A stretch of DNA of 64,000 nt from Rhynchopus euleeides (taxonomy: Eukaryota > Euglenozoa > Diplonemea > Diplonemida > Diplonemidae). The DNA lies in assembly GCA_963210315.1 (NCBI GenBank), contig OY723243.1:372001-436000 (forward strand), in the 5' to 3' direction. Below the pieces are notes generated by a model. It ran no database searches. It was not told the DNA's origin and worked only from the letters and a program-made list of their open reading frames with translations. Positions 30,925-40,926 of the stretch are shown one piece after another. The number at the start of each line of letters is the position of its first letter. The stretch's first letter is position 1. The translations under genes and the position numbers were made by a program.

Positions 30925-33422
30925 AGCGCTATCCAGCTAGTCCCCAGGGTGTGGCGTTCTGGGAGACAAAATCGGAGTGGCAGGGTTGTGTGGTGAACAC
31001 ACACAACAACACAGGCCTCCACTGGGTCTTTTGTGCTTTCCGGGAGGATGAGTGTATCGTGATTGACGACCACGCGATCATTCACGGTTCTCCACTCGCC
31101 AAGAGCCTCGAGCAGAAGTTCAGCACTGTCCGTGTGGTGTTGAGTGGGATGCAGAAGGACGCGTGGTCGTGTGGGATTCAGGCCGTCCGGCATGCAACAC
31201 ACTTTTTCCCCACACGGATTCATCAGCTGTCTTCAGCTGCTGATATCGAGCGGGAGGTCCAAGAACGCCAGGCACCCTCCAAAGACGATCTCAAATCTGT
31301 GCTCCGTGATCTTCGGGAGCTGTTGGCTGCGGAGACCGCGTGCGCGATTGTGGTTTCTGCGAGCAACGACGACGCTGGACCGAACGACGACACTACCTCA
31401 GAGAACGATGACGCTGACTCAGAGGGCGGCGCTGGATCGAATGGCAGCTCTGAGAGCACCTGCGACGACGACGACGACGACGACATCGAAAAAGTCTCTG
31501 TTCTCGAAGAACTCGAAAAGAACGGCTCTGATGACGGGAGTGGGGACAGTGGGGAGGGAAGGGAGGAAGGGAACACGGGTGGGGAAGGGAACACGGGTGG
31601 GGATACCGAGAGTGCAACGAAGGGGGAGACCCCTTCCCCGGATATTGTGCTCTCGGTTGAAAACCTAAAGGAGTTTTTGGGGGGGGAAATTAAGCACTGC
31701 AGGGCCCCTTCAAAGGTTGGGGATACAACCCGCCGGGCCTGCTACACGTCCCACTACAAGCAGGCTGTAGCCTCCTTGTTGTGGGCTGGGCTCCCGGTGA
31801 TGGAGACCATGCGTGCTTACCTTTTTGCTCCTCCTACTCCTCCTGGTAACCCTCCTATCCAAGTGAACCGGGACCAGTGTTCGACAACGGCAACTCGTTG
31901 GAAGAGAGACTTTCCCAAGGATAAGGCGATGAAGAGCCTCCCAGCAAATGATGGAAAAACACATGCCAAAAGAAAGGCGGGGGGGGGGAGGTCGTGTTTC
32001 TTTCCTGAGGTGGAGGCCCACGTGCTTAAAGAAGTGGGAGAACGGCGGAAGAACGACTTGCCAACGACGCGCCGCAAAATCAAGGAGCTTGCCATGTCCT
32101 TTGTTCCCTTCCCGAAAGGCTTCCAGGCTTCGGTGGAGTGGATTGACGGTTGGGCCAGGAGAAACAAGTTTCAATTTCGTACTTCGCGCATTGCCAAGCT
32201 TTCTCTTGAAAAAGCCCGGGTCCAGTTGCACAGCTTCTGGTCCACCATCAGACGCCTCTCCATCGGGTCCGAGCTGCTGCACAACCCCTTTGGTACTTTT
32301 GACCTGGTTGTGAATGTGGATGAGTCTGCCTTGTACAAGAGCTCTACCCGCAGGGACAAACTGTTGTGCTACACCACTGACACCAACATCATGGTCGATA
32401 CCGATGCTGGCAAAAATAGATTTGCCACGTTGATTGGTGCTGTCACGTTCAGTGTGAAAGACAGGACCATTCTTGCGACAAAGCAGTCGATCGTTTTTAA
32501 AGGTGCGGGCGAGAGGATAAAGAAGGAGGAGCATCAGATTCACAAAGACTCGGGGGTTAACTGTACTTTCCAGAAAACCGGCTGGGTCAAAGAAGCCGAG
32601 TGGCGGTGGTGGATTGACAGCGTCTTGGCCCCCATTTGCAAAAACAAAAACGTGCTTGTCATTTATGACTCGGCGACAACACACATTGCACCAAAAAATG
32701 TTGCGTACTTGCACAGGAAGACGGGGGCGAAGTCAGCGGTCATTCCAGGTGGGTTGACAGGAACAGTGCAGTACCTTGATGTGCATGCATTTGCACCATT
32801 CAAGGCTGCCTTCCACACTCACCTGGAAGGGCTCAAGGACAAAGCCCGTCTCGAGATGAAGAAATCAACAGCCGAAGGTTTTCGCCAGGATTGTCGCTTC
32901 ACAGAGAGGTGGTACCGCGAGGCCATGTGCACCTCTGTTGGAGCTGTTTGGGGAAAGTCGGTGGAAAGTGTGAGGGGGGAGGTGGTAGCCGAGCGCTTGC
33001 GGGATATGGGGTACGTGCTGAAGGTGTCGGGTGAGGAGGACGGGTTCGTGAAGAGCTCCCTTTGTCCGGACCTCACCTTCGCACCAAGCACAGAAACATC
33101 CCCTGAGGCTGGTGGTGCGGACCTTGAACCTGGGTTGGACGGGAAGGCAAAAGAGAGCACAGAGAAGCAGTCCACCCAAAAGAAAGTTGTGTCTCAGCCA
33201 ACCCAACAGTCAAGCATCTTGGCATGGGCGAAGCCGGTTCGTGTGAACTCTCTCACACAGACACAGCCTTCCCAGTCCTCCCAGTCCTCCCAAAAGAAGC
33301 GCGCAGCGTCCCCGACCACCCAGACTCCCAACAAACACCGCAGGCTCTGCAAAGGGTGTAGGAAGCCTGGGCACAACATGCAGACTTGCCCCAACAAGCC
33401 CAAGAACTTGAAGAAGAAGTAA
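30921..33422 (+). CDS. Pogo-like transposase with Ulp1-like protease, CENP-B HTH, DDE and zinc knuckle
   Basis: An 833-residue frame. Residues 30-90 hold the active-site part of a C48/Ulp1-like cysteine protease: GLHWVF (H34), VIDDH (D49/50), and QKDAWSCGI (Q78, C84). An acidic low-complexity linker follows (about 150-230). Residues about 360-415 match a CENP-B-type DNA-binding helix-turn-helix (FQASVEWIDGWARRNKF). The DDE nuclease shows D467 in VVNVDES, D583 in VIYDSATTH and D620 in VQYLDVHAFAPFK, giving DD36D. The tail is Ser/Gln-rich and ends in a CCHC knuckle (CKGCRKPGHNMQTC). It should cut and join the TA-flanked ends of W. The start codon may not be used if the frame is entered by -1 frameshifting. 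Confidence 0.88.
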   Translation: MKRYPASPQGVAFWETKSEWQGCVVNTHNNTGLHWVFCAFREDECIVIDDHAIIHGSPLAKSLEQKFSTVRVVLSGMQKDAWSCGIQAVRHATHFFPTRIHQLSSAADIEREVQERQAPSKDDLKSVLRDLRELLAAETACAIVVSASNDDAGPNDDTTSENDDADSEGGAGSNGSSESTCDDDDDDDIEKVSVLEELEKNGSDDGSGDSGEGREEGNTGGEGNTGGDTESATKGETPSPDIVLSVENLKEFLGGEIKHCRAPSKVGDTTRRACYTSHYKQAVASLLWAGLPVMETMRAYLFAPPTPPGNPPIQVNRDQCSTTATRWKRDFPKDKAMKSLPANDGKTHAKRKAGGGRSCFFPEVEAHVLKEVGERRKNDLPTTRRKIKELAMSFVPFPKGFQASVEWIDGWARRNKFQFRTSRIAKLSLEKARVQLHSFWSTIRRLSIGSELLHNPFGTFDLVVNVDESALYKSSTRRDKLLCYTTDTNIMVDTDAGKNRFATLIGAVTFSVKDRTILATKQSIVFKGAGERIKKEEHQIHKDSGVNCTFQKTGWVKEAEWRWWIDSVLAPICKNKNVLVIYDSATTHIAPKNVAYLHRKTGAKSAVIPGGLTGTVQYLDVHAFAPFKAAFHTHLEGLKDKARLEMKKSTAEGFRQDCRFTERWYREAMCTSVGAVWGKSVESVRGEVVAERLRDMGYVLKVSGEEDGFVKSSLCPDLTFAPSTETSPEAGGADLEPGLDGKAKESTEKQSTQKKVVSQPTQQSSILAWAKPVRVNSLTQTQPSQSSQSSQKKRAASPTTQTPNKHRRLCKGCRKPGHNMQTCPNKPKNLKKK

Positions 33423-33989
33423 GTTGGGGCGTGCTGGTTGTGGCTTGTCTTTTTCACATCTTTTTTTTAAGCATCAACGCACCAACCAACCACCGACAGT
33501 GAAGCTGACAGCTCTGATGAACTGTGTATGCTTTCACTAACTCAACAAGAATGTCAACCAGGGGGGGCACCAGAGGGGGGGGGGGGGCAATACAAATCAA
33601 AACGGTACGAAACCAAATGAGGGGCGAGTGGTAGGACGAGAACAGAGCGGATACTCGACCGGAAGGCAGAAGAAGTGAGAGACGGACGACAGCAGTGACC
33701 AGCGCGACCAAACAGCCCCGCAGAGCCCCTGCAAACAGCGTTTTTAGGAAAAGTTGAATAGACGTACTAAGTACGTCTATTCGCTCGCAAACTATTTATT
33801 AATTTTCTGGCGAGGTCGGTTTAGGCCCGCGCGTTCGCCGAATAGTAGTACTAAGTACGTTTATTTGACCCCCCCCTGTAACGCTATTTTTCTCATATTT
33901 AACGCTATTTTCTCATATTTAACGCTATTTTTTTCACATTGCTCTTAGTCGGCGCAAAGTATTGAAAATTTGTAACATAAAAACTAGTA

Positions 33990-34353
33990 CCTGGGACCCC
34001 CCGTGTTTAAGTCCCCCCCCTGGAGGCGATTTTCGGCCGGGGGGGACTTAAACACGGGGGGGGCGGACCTAAACACAGGGGGGGCTTAAACACGGGGGTG
34101 GCACAGTGGAGACCAAGAAGACCTCTTCCTCTGCTGTCGTAGGGGGGTAATTCCGGTCCGGAGGGACTTTTGGCACCCCACTTTTCGACTCTGACAGCAC
34201 CTGGAGGGCCTAGGGGCCACCTGATGACCCTCCAGACCAGCCCACCCCCGTGTTTAGGTCCCCCTGTGTTTAAGTCCCCCCCCTGCCAGACCCCCAGGGG
34301 GGGACTTAAACACGGGGGTAAGGGGGGGGGACTTATACACGGGGGGTCCCAGG
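33990..34353. mobile_element. TA-flanked MITE S, copy 1
   Basis: Ends cctgggaccccccgtgttta and complement, TA at 33988-33989 and 34354-34355. Repeated gggacttaaacacgggg words give strong hairpins. Almost identical to 36000-36364. Confidence 0.88.
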
Positions 34354-34387
34354 TATTAATTTTAAATAAAAACGATTATTATTACTT

Positions 34388-34470
34388 CCCATGAGGCCAG
34401 GTTCCTCGTGGGTGCGTATTTCACTCGCTTCGCTCGTGAAATACGCCCACTCGGAACCTGGCCTCATGGG
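34388..34470. repeat. Perfect-stem hairpin with ctcgcttcgctcg loop
   Basis: cccatgaggccaggttcc ... ggaacctggcctcatggg pair with a few mismatches. The arms continue through gtatttcac/gtgaaatac, and the apex is tcgcttcgctcg. It lies inside an A/T-rich inverted context (taaaaacg...cgtttttat). Confidence 0.8.
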
Positions 34471-34529
34471 CGTAAAATAATGCGTTTTTATTTAACGCTA
34501 ATAATAATTAGAAATCCCTGCTAAAAATC

Positions 34530-35100
34530 GCCGGGAAAATATAGTAAATTTTTCCCGGCCAAAAAGTGAAAATTTTCACCCAAAAAAATGCCAAAAAATT
34601 CCAAAAATTTGGAAATTTTTGCATTTTCGGTCCCAAAAACCGAAAAATGGCTGGTTTCTGACCAAACAGGCCTTCCTGTCACAGGAATGTCGCCTAGATC
34701 GTGAGCTGTGGCTGTTGTGGGCGGGGAAGGCTGCAAGAAGGGCAGAATGTCCATTTCCTGGCGGTGCTCAGTCAGGAAATGCACGAGGAAGTACCCTCAC
34801 GGCCCACACATCAGAAGATATCACCCAACTTCATGACACACTCGAGAATCAGGGCACAGAAGCCCACCGAGGACAACTTTTGTTGTCAGGAGCACACAGA
34901 CAAGATGCCGCTCACACAGTCTGCTCAACATACTCGAGAATACAGTGCCCGGGGCCCCAGGGATCTGCCAGGAGAAGCTCCAGGGTAAATGATCAGCATC
35001 TGTAGCACCAGCGTCGCAGGATTGGGGGTGCAAAGTATCGGGAGACACCTCTCCCACACACCCTTCCCTCTCCCAACAGGCCTCCAAGTTGCTCCTCACA
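34530..35100. other. Unique segment inside G1, no supported gene
   Basis: After an A-rich stretch, about 400 bp of balanced sequence (34680-35100) has short frames on both strands without motifs. A captured fragment is possible. Confidence 0.4.
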
Positions 35101-35114
35101 ATTTTGACCTCGGT

Positions 35115-35292
35115 CTATATTACCGGGAATAAAATCACAAATTACCGGTAAATATAGGGAATATTTCCCCTCGGGGCCTGTCCAGCCCCTCGGATTTTTG
35201 ATTTCCCTCGCTTCGCTCGGGAAATCAACCACCTCGGGGCTGGACAGGCCCCTCGGGGAAATATAGTCCCTATATTTCCCGGTAATATATAG
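35115..35292. repeat. Second large hairpin with ctcgcttcgctcg loop
   Basis: Arms ctatattaccggg and cccggtaatatata enclose cctcggggcctgtccagccc and its complement, with an apex of cctcgcttcgctcgg. The arm sequences differ from 34388-34470 but the apex is the same. Confidence 0.75.
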
Positions 35293-35337
35293 CTAATACA
35301 TGTATAATACTTGCATGTCAACTATTATACATGTATA

Positions 35338-35666
35338 CCGTATACGTAAATATTTTGGAACGTAAATATTATGGAACGTAAATATTTTGGAACGCTGGTG
35401 GGTTGGCGTTCCAGATTTTTTTCGTTCCATAATATTTACAGGGCTTTCTGCGACTCGGGGACTTGGACCAGGTGATCGGACGGCATGCAGAGTCCCTGAC
35501 GGGACCTACTCGTGCACTTTTCGCGCGATTCCTGACGCAAGCCGTCCTCACCACCGAGTCCCCAACTGGCCCTGTAAATATTTTGGAACGTAAATATTAT
35601 GGAACGGACCGGCCAAAAATGGGCCCGTTCCATAATATTTACGTTCCATAATATTTACGTATACGG
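35338..35666. mobile_element. TA-flanked MITE K, copy 2 (inverted relative to copy 1)
   Basis: TA at 35336-35337 and 35667-35668; same ends and core as 24604-24948 and 38806-39134, opposite orientation. Confidence 0.88.
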
Positions 35667-35668
35667 TA

Positions 35669-36433
35669 TAATACTTGCATGTCAACTATTATACTTGTAT
35701 TTTTACTTGATATACATGTATTTTACATGTATATTTCAGGCATTTACATGTATTTTACATGTATAATACTTGTCATGCAAGTATTATACATGTAAAATAC
35801 TTGCATGACAAGTAAAATACATGTATAATACTTGCATGACAAGTAAAATACTTGCATGCAAGTAAAATACATGTATTTTACTTGCATGCAAGTATTTTAC
35901 TTGTCATGCAAGTATTTTACATGTATAATACTTGCATGACAAGTATTATACATGTAAAATACATGTAAATGCCTGAAATATACATGTAAAATACATGTAC
36001 CTGGGACCCCCCGTGTTTAAGTCCCCCCCCTGGAGGCGATTTTCGGCCGGGGGGGACTTAAACACGGGGGGGGCGGACCTAAACACAGGGGGGGCTTAAA
36101 CACGGGGGTGGCACAGTGGAGACCAAGAAGACCTCTTCCTCTGCTGTCGTAGGGGGGTAATTCCGGTTCGGATGGACTTTTGGCACCCCACTTTTCGACT
36201 CAGACAGCACCTGGAGGGCCTAGGGGCCACCTGATGACCCTCCAGACCAGCCCACTCCCGTGTTTAGGTCCCCCTGTGTTTAAGTCCCCCCCCTGCCAGA
36301 CCCCCAGGGGGGGACTTAAACACGGGGGTAAGGGGGGGGGGACTTATACACGGGGGGTCCCAGGTATATCAAGTAAAAATACAAGTATAATAGTTGACAT
36401 GCAAGTATTATACTTGTATTTTTACTTGATATA
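35669..36433. repeat. Palindromic acatgta / cttgcatgcaag array of G1, split by S copy 2
   Basis: About 330 bp on the left and 65 bp on the right of S copy 2 consist of alternating atacatgta, tacttgcatg and their complements, giving many overlapping hairpins. The same words occur near 37133-37172, 38752-38803 and at both termini of G1. Confidence 0.8.
36000..36364. mobile_element. TA-flanked MITE S, copy 2
   Basis: TA at 35998-35999 and 36365-36366; differs from copy 1 at only a few bases. It interrupts the palindromic array. Confidence 0.9.
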
Positions 36434-37131
36434 CCGTCACTCAAGTAATGTTGGTGGGGTAATAACCCACCAACTTCTTCCAGAACCCCCAAATCCACCA
36501 AATTAGTACCCCACCAACATATTTACCCCACCAACAAATCTACCCCACCAATTTATTACCCCAATGCGCATCGCTGACTACCGTTTTCGTGGCGAACGCC
36601 TAAGGGGCCCGGCTGATGGCTACGTTTTCCAGAAAATGCATACGGCGTACGCGTGGGCGTGCGGCGCCTGCAAACGGCAGTCTATGTAGTACAAGAGACG
36701 GCCATGTCCGCACACCAAATCGGTCGTCAACCTCAGCAGCCTTCGAGCCTTCGAGTAGGTAATCGTACCTTTTGCACTTGTGCGCGAAGGAACCGTCTGT
36801 GAAAGGCAAGAGCAAAGGCCAGGGCTCAGCCTACTGGGTGGCCTACTGTGTGCTGAGAGACCTGGAATACCAGCCGTACGCAATTTCTGCGTACGCGTAC
36901 GCAGCGCGGTTTCAGAAAGTGCGGACGGCGTACGCACATGCGTACGCGCAGTCGGGGTGGGTGGGCAGGGGGCTCCAAATCCCAGGTGCCAGAAAAAATC
37001 GCCAAGTACAATGCGCCCCAGGGGTAATTATGTTGGTGGGGTAATAACCCACCAACTTTTTTCAGAGCCCCAAATCCACCAAATTAGTACCCCACCAATA
37101 TATTACCCCACCAACAAAACTTGAGTGACGG
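36434..37131. mobile_element. TA-flanked element R with a diverged Z-like core
   Basis: Ends ccgtcactcaag and complement, TA at 36432-36433 and 37132-37133. Both arms carry ttggtggggtaataaccc and caaatccaccaaattagtac, related to the foldback element at 62127-62866. The core (36620-36960) is a diverged reverse copy of the core of Z at 20681-21124, including gtacgc runs. Confidence 0.82.
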
Positions 37132-37174
37132 TACATGTATTTTACATGTATATTTCAGGCATATACATGTATTA

Positions 37175-38749
37175 CCGTAAACAGAATAAATCTGGACCGT
37201 AAGAAGTCCTGGACGTAATAATGCTGGACCGTAAAAATTCTGGACCCCGGGGGTCCAAACCGATTGGACCTTTTTTCCGGTCCAGAGTGGTTTGCCGTTA
37301 GAACTGGCACTTGTCATTTTTTCATTGATACCTCCCTCATTCACACGCTCCCACACAGCTCCCGGACAGGTGCACTGCATCCTCAATACAACACACCTTC
37401 AGCGGCAAGAGACACAGAAGGCCGTGCTCTCATGACAATTTTCTTTGGCCGAAGATGGTACAACTATACGGCCACAGGTTGGTGCAGGTGGTGCCACATT
37501 GACATAATCGCCAGAGGGCAGGCTGCCGCCTGGCCACCCCAGAGCGAAGGCCTCAACGTGTATTAGTGGGAAACAAAACGGGAGGGTGGGGAGGGCATTG
37601 TGGTGGCTTCCCACTCGATGCACTGAACACAAAAGACGCTGCTGCGGGGGGAGGGAGCCGTGCAGCCGTCAGACTACGCGGTACGTTGAACAACGGAGTA
37701 TACCCAGGTGCGCAGGCGGGACTGCCGCAACCACTGGATATGCCAACCATGGGATCTGTGTGAACACAACACACGGATCGAACTGTGCCTGGAAATCAAA
37801 GGCACCGAGTGTGCTTTGGATGTGGGCTATGGAAGAAGTGTGGGGGACTCTGCCCGTTTGTGCGTAGCTGCCTGGACAGCCGAGTTGCGCCCCTCGTCCT
37901 TGTTGTGCGGCTTGAACTTCGACATTGTAGTCTTCAGCCTTTCATACAACCCTAAGGGGGCCGTCTTCGGTGCACTGCTGATGTCTGATACCAGTCCATG
38001 CCCCCTTCTTCATGGTCATCGGATGGCTCACTGCCACTATCACTGTCACTGGCCCAAGAACATGGGCACACAGCTTCTGACACAAGTGATTTCGCAAGTG
38101 GCACAGTGCTCCTCTGTTGCTCGATATGCCTACGGTTGATGCACTATGCCAGTCCGATCAGCGATTCTCCCGCTCGAGTGGATGCAACCGATGCGTCCGA
38201 AGGTCTGAAGGGGCTGGAAACATGCTCCTCCTCTAGTACCTATGACCCCTTGTTTCCGGTGATACTTTTCTACTGTCTCGCATGTCACACCGCAAACAAG
38301 GTGTTGTCATGTTGCACTTTTGACCCCACGTATCGTCGGGCAGCACGGTTGGCAACACCGCTCACTGGATCACTGCGAGACATGATGGTTTGCGATTCTG
38401 CCTTCTACCCAGGGGGGGCTGAGGTACAGCTTTGTGGTACATTTTTCCGGAACACGACTAAACTGTTCAGAAGTGCTCAAAAGTGCCCAAAACCGGGCGG
38501 AATTGTGTTTCTGGGGTCCCAGGGGTCATAGTTTCAGGTTTGGTGACGTTTTTGGCCCCCAGACGCCGATGGTGAAAAATTGGCCAGGTTAACAGCTTAA
38601 GACCACCCCTACCCCCCCCCCCATCCTGAGAAATCGCCATGTATCGCCAAGTCCCCCAAACTGGTCTGGACCGGACAAATTCTGGACCTCGGGGGGGGTC
38701 TGGAGGTGGATTGGACCTTTTTTACGGTCCAGATTTATTCTGTTTACGG
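37175..38749. mobile_element. TA-flanked element Q carrying about 1.2 kb of unique sequence
   Basis: Ends ccgtaaacagaataaatctg and complement, TA at 37173-37174 and 38750-38751. ttggaccttttt and ctggaccg words occur near both ends. The interior has a plus-strand Cys/Trp-rich frame near 37700-38140 (CRNHWICQPW, CEHNTRIELC) that may be a captured fragment. No transposase seen. Confidence 0.8.
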
Positions 38750-38805
38750 TATACATGTATAATAGTTGACATGCAAGTATTATACATGTATAATACATGT
38801 ATATA

Positions 38806-39134
38806 CCGTATACGTAAATATTATGGAACGTAAATATTATGGAACGGGCCCATTTTTGGCCGGTCCGTTCCATAATATTTACGTTCCATAATATTTACAG
38901 GGCCAGTTGGGGACTCGGTGGTGAGGACGGCTTGCGTCAGGAATCGCGCGAAAAGTGCACGAGTAGGTCCCGTCAGGAACTCTGTACGCCGTCCGATCAC
39001 CTGGTCCAAGTCCCCGAGTCGCAGAAAGCGCTGTAAATATTATGGAACGAAAAAAATCTGGAACGCCAACCCACCAGCGTTCCATAATATTTACGTTCCA
39101 TAATATTTACGTTCCAAAATATTTACGTATACGG
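38806..39134. mobile_element. TA-flanked MITE K, copy 3
   Basis: TA at 38804-38805 and 39135-39136; same orientation as copy 1. It sits 2 bp from the right inverted end of G1. Confidence 0.88.
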
Positions 39135-39474
39135 TACTTGTAGTTATACATGTAAAATTTACAAGATCCCACCGTGAACGGGGGGGCGGGGGGGGGGTAA
39201 CACTTCGCGCAGCCGGTGGTGGTTTGGAAGGGGTGTCGTATTCAATGGACTGCAGTATCTTACCATTTCTGGCAAGTCGCAGCCCCCTGCACACTGGAGC
39301 TGCACGGAGACTGAGAGCTCACGCAACAACCACCACTGACAGAACAGGATTTGCTTTCCCTCTTTCTCTCTCTCAAGTGGTGATTGACACCATGCCACTG
39401 GCGTGCTGCCCCCAGTCAACGCAAGGAGCACGCTCTCGGAATATAGCCCTCTCTCACCCTTTGCACACTCCCAC

Positions 39475-40926
39475 TCACCGGGTGGAATACATGTTGCGCT
39501 GTGCGAGAGGCGGCAAGGGATGCGACACAGGGGCGGAATCCAGGGAGCTGGCCGTGAGGGGTTTGCTCAACAGGCCACACCGCTCCCCACCACCCCCTCC
39601 CCCGCCCAGCGCTGGCCTGGCGGGGAGCGTGGCGGTGCCGCAGAACCCACCCGCCCCGCTGCCCTTCCGCGCGTTGAGCATCCCCAGGCTGACCCCTGCC
39701 ACCACAGCGGCTCCCCGCCGGATCTTCAGCATCGCCGCCACCTGGCACCGGGTGCACCGCACATCGTGGCAGGCAGGGTCCAGGGTGCTGGACACCTCCA
39801 GGCTCTCATGCTGGCACAGCCGCTGCAGGGGGGTCGCCTCGCAGCTCCGCTTCAACTCCTTCCTGTAGAGCTCGTCTCGCGCGCCGTGGTCAACACCACC
39901 CCCGGCCTGCACCCCCTGCACCCCCTTCACGCGCCGCCGCACCGAGGAGTGCTTGTGTGCCTTAGCCCACTCCTCCAGCCCACGCACATTGCTGTCGATC
40001 GCATCCAGGCCTGCGAGCAGCTCATCCGTCGCAGCCTCTGCCGCCTGCTGCGCAGCTTGCTGCTGTGGAGGCAGCCCGCCTGCCCCAACACCAACACCGA
40101 CACCGCCTCCACACCCCTGGGGCTGGGGGCGTGGCGGCGCAGGCCTGCTGGGGAGCAGCAGCTTGCACCTCCCGCGGTAGTCACGGATATCCGGCGCGTC
40201 GCACCCGCCGCGGTTGAGGTATTGGCTGTGCCACACGGCCTGCGCATTCCACACGGCGCGCGCCGTGTGGCAGAGCCCGAGGCAGGCCGCGAAGCTGCCG
40301 AGGGGGAGGAACCCTGCGACGGATCGTGCGACCTGCGGGTTGGCGAGCCAGAGGCTACGTGGCCGCGGCTGCGACGTGGGGAGGGGAGTGGCGGCAGCAG
40401 CAGCAGCAGCAGCAGCAGGGAGTGGAGGAGGCGGGACAGGCGGGGGGTTGTGGGGCAGGTGCTGTGTAGGCTGCGCAGACTCCGCAGCGGGACCTCCAGC
40501 GGGATGCCGTGGGCTGTGCAGCAGCGGCGGCCCGTCGGACGCGGGGGGTGCCGGGAGCGGGACGGGGGTGTTGGGGATGCTGCTGGGCGTGAGGCTCGCG
40601 CTCTCGCTGCTGTTGCTCCACGCCGCCCCGCCCTCCTCATCCCCCAGGGCTGAGCTGTATTCAGAGGAGCTGCCTTTGCGCGAGCTCTGCTCTGCGCTGA
40701 CGAGGCTGCGCTCCCTCCGTGCAGGGCGTGCGCCCTCCCTGCTAAGCAGTCGCCGCAGCGGCTCAACGCCCTGCCCACTACCCGCAGACTGCAGCGACCT
40801 TCTCAACGCCTCCGCCTCAGGGTCGCTGTCCTCTTCCAGCTGCAACGAGAAGGTTGACTTGACCTCGTCAACAGGCGACAGCATTGCCATCATATACATC
40901 GTCGAGCGTTGCCGTTCTCGCGGCAT
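39475..40926 (-). CDS. F-box-like protein, Ser/Pro/Ala-rich
   Basis: A 483-residue protein from the ATG at 40926 (MPRERQRST); an earlier in-frame Met at 41025 precedes leader-like sequence. Residues about 1-190 are disordered, Ser/Pro-rich and include a nine-alanine run coded by a cagcag microsatellite (about 40398-40418). The segment NPQVARSVAGFLPLGSFAAC followed by LGLCHTARAVWNAQAVWHSQ has the Pro/Leu/Trp pattern of an F-box, which would recruit a substrate to an SCF ubiquitin ligase. The LLAGLDAIDSNVRGLEEWAK helix and a C-x2-C pair (DVRCTRCQVAAM) follow. The F-box call is moderate; substrate unknown. Confidence 0.65.
   Translation of the reverse strand: MPRERQRSTMYMMAMLSPVDEVKSTFSLQLEEDSDPEAEALRRSLQSAGSGQGVEPLRRLLSREGARPARRERSLVSAEQSSRKGSSSEYSSALGDEEGGAAWSNSSESASLTPSSIPNTPVPLPAPPASDGPPLLHSPRHPAGGPAAESAQPTQHLPHNPPPVPPPPLPAAAAAAAAATPLPTSQPRPRSLWLANPQVARSVAGFLPLGSFAACLGLCHTARAVWNAQAVWHSQYLNRGGCDAPDIRDYRGRCKLLLPSRPAPPRPQPQGCGGGVGVGVGAGGLPPQQQAAQQAAEAATDELLAGLDAIDSNVRGLEEWAKAHKHSSVRRRVKGVQGVQAGGGVDHGARDELYRKELKRSCEATPLQRLCQHESLEVSSTLDPACHDVRCTRCQVAAMLKIRRGAAVVAGVSLGMLNARKGSGAGGFCGTATLPARPALGGGGGGGERCGLLSKPLTASSLDSAPVSHPLPPLAQRNMYSTR

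Larger units (their letters stand above)
29500..33878 (+). mobile_element. Pogo-like DNA transposon W, apparently autonomous
   Basis: Ends caggggggggtcaaataaac, identical for 28 bp and inverted, flanked by TA (29498-29499, 33879-33880). Arrays of gtagtactta words lie inside both ends. It encodes a transposase on the plus strand in two overlapping frames (30238-30924 and 30921-33422). The CAGG start, TA duplication, CENP-B-type helix-turn-helix and DDE domain agree with the pogo/Tigger group. A 57-bp direct repeat occurs near 29838-29952. Confidence 0.88.
27988..39176. mobile_element. 11.2-kb element G1 with perfect 40-bp inverted ends
   Basis: Positions 27988-28027 (starting cacggtgggatcttgtaaat) are the exact reverse complement of 39137-39176. 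AA flanks both ends (27986-27987, 39177-39178). Inside the ends lie arrays of acatgta and cttgcatg words. It holds Y copy 2, the pogo-like element W, two copies of S, two of K, and elements R and Q. No transposase of its own is evident, because the only one found belongs to W. The CAC... ends with a 2-bp duplication suggest a CACTA-like superfamily, but this is inference. Confidence 0.75.
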
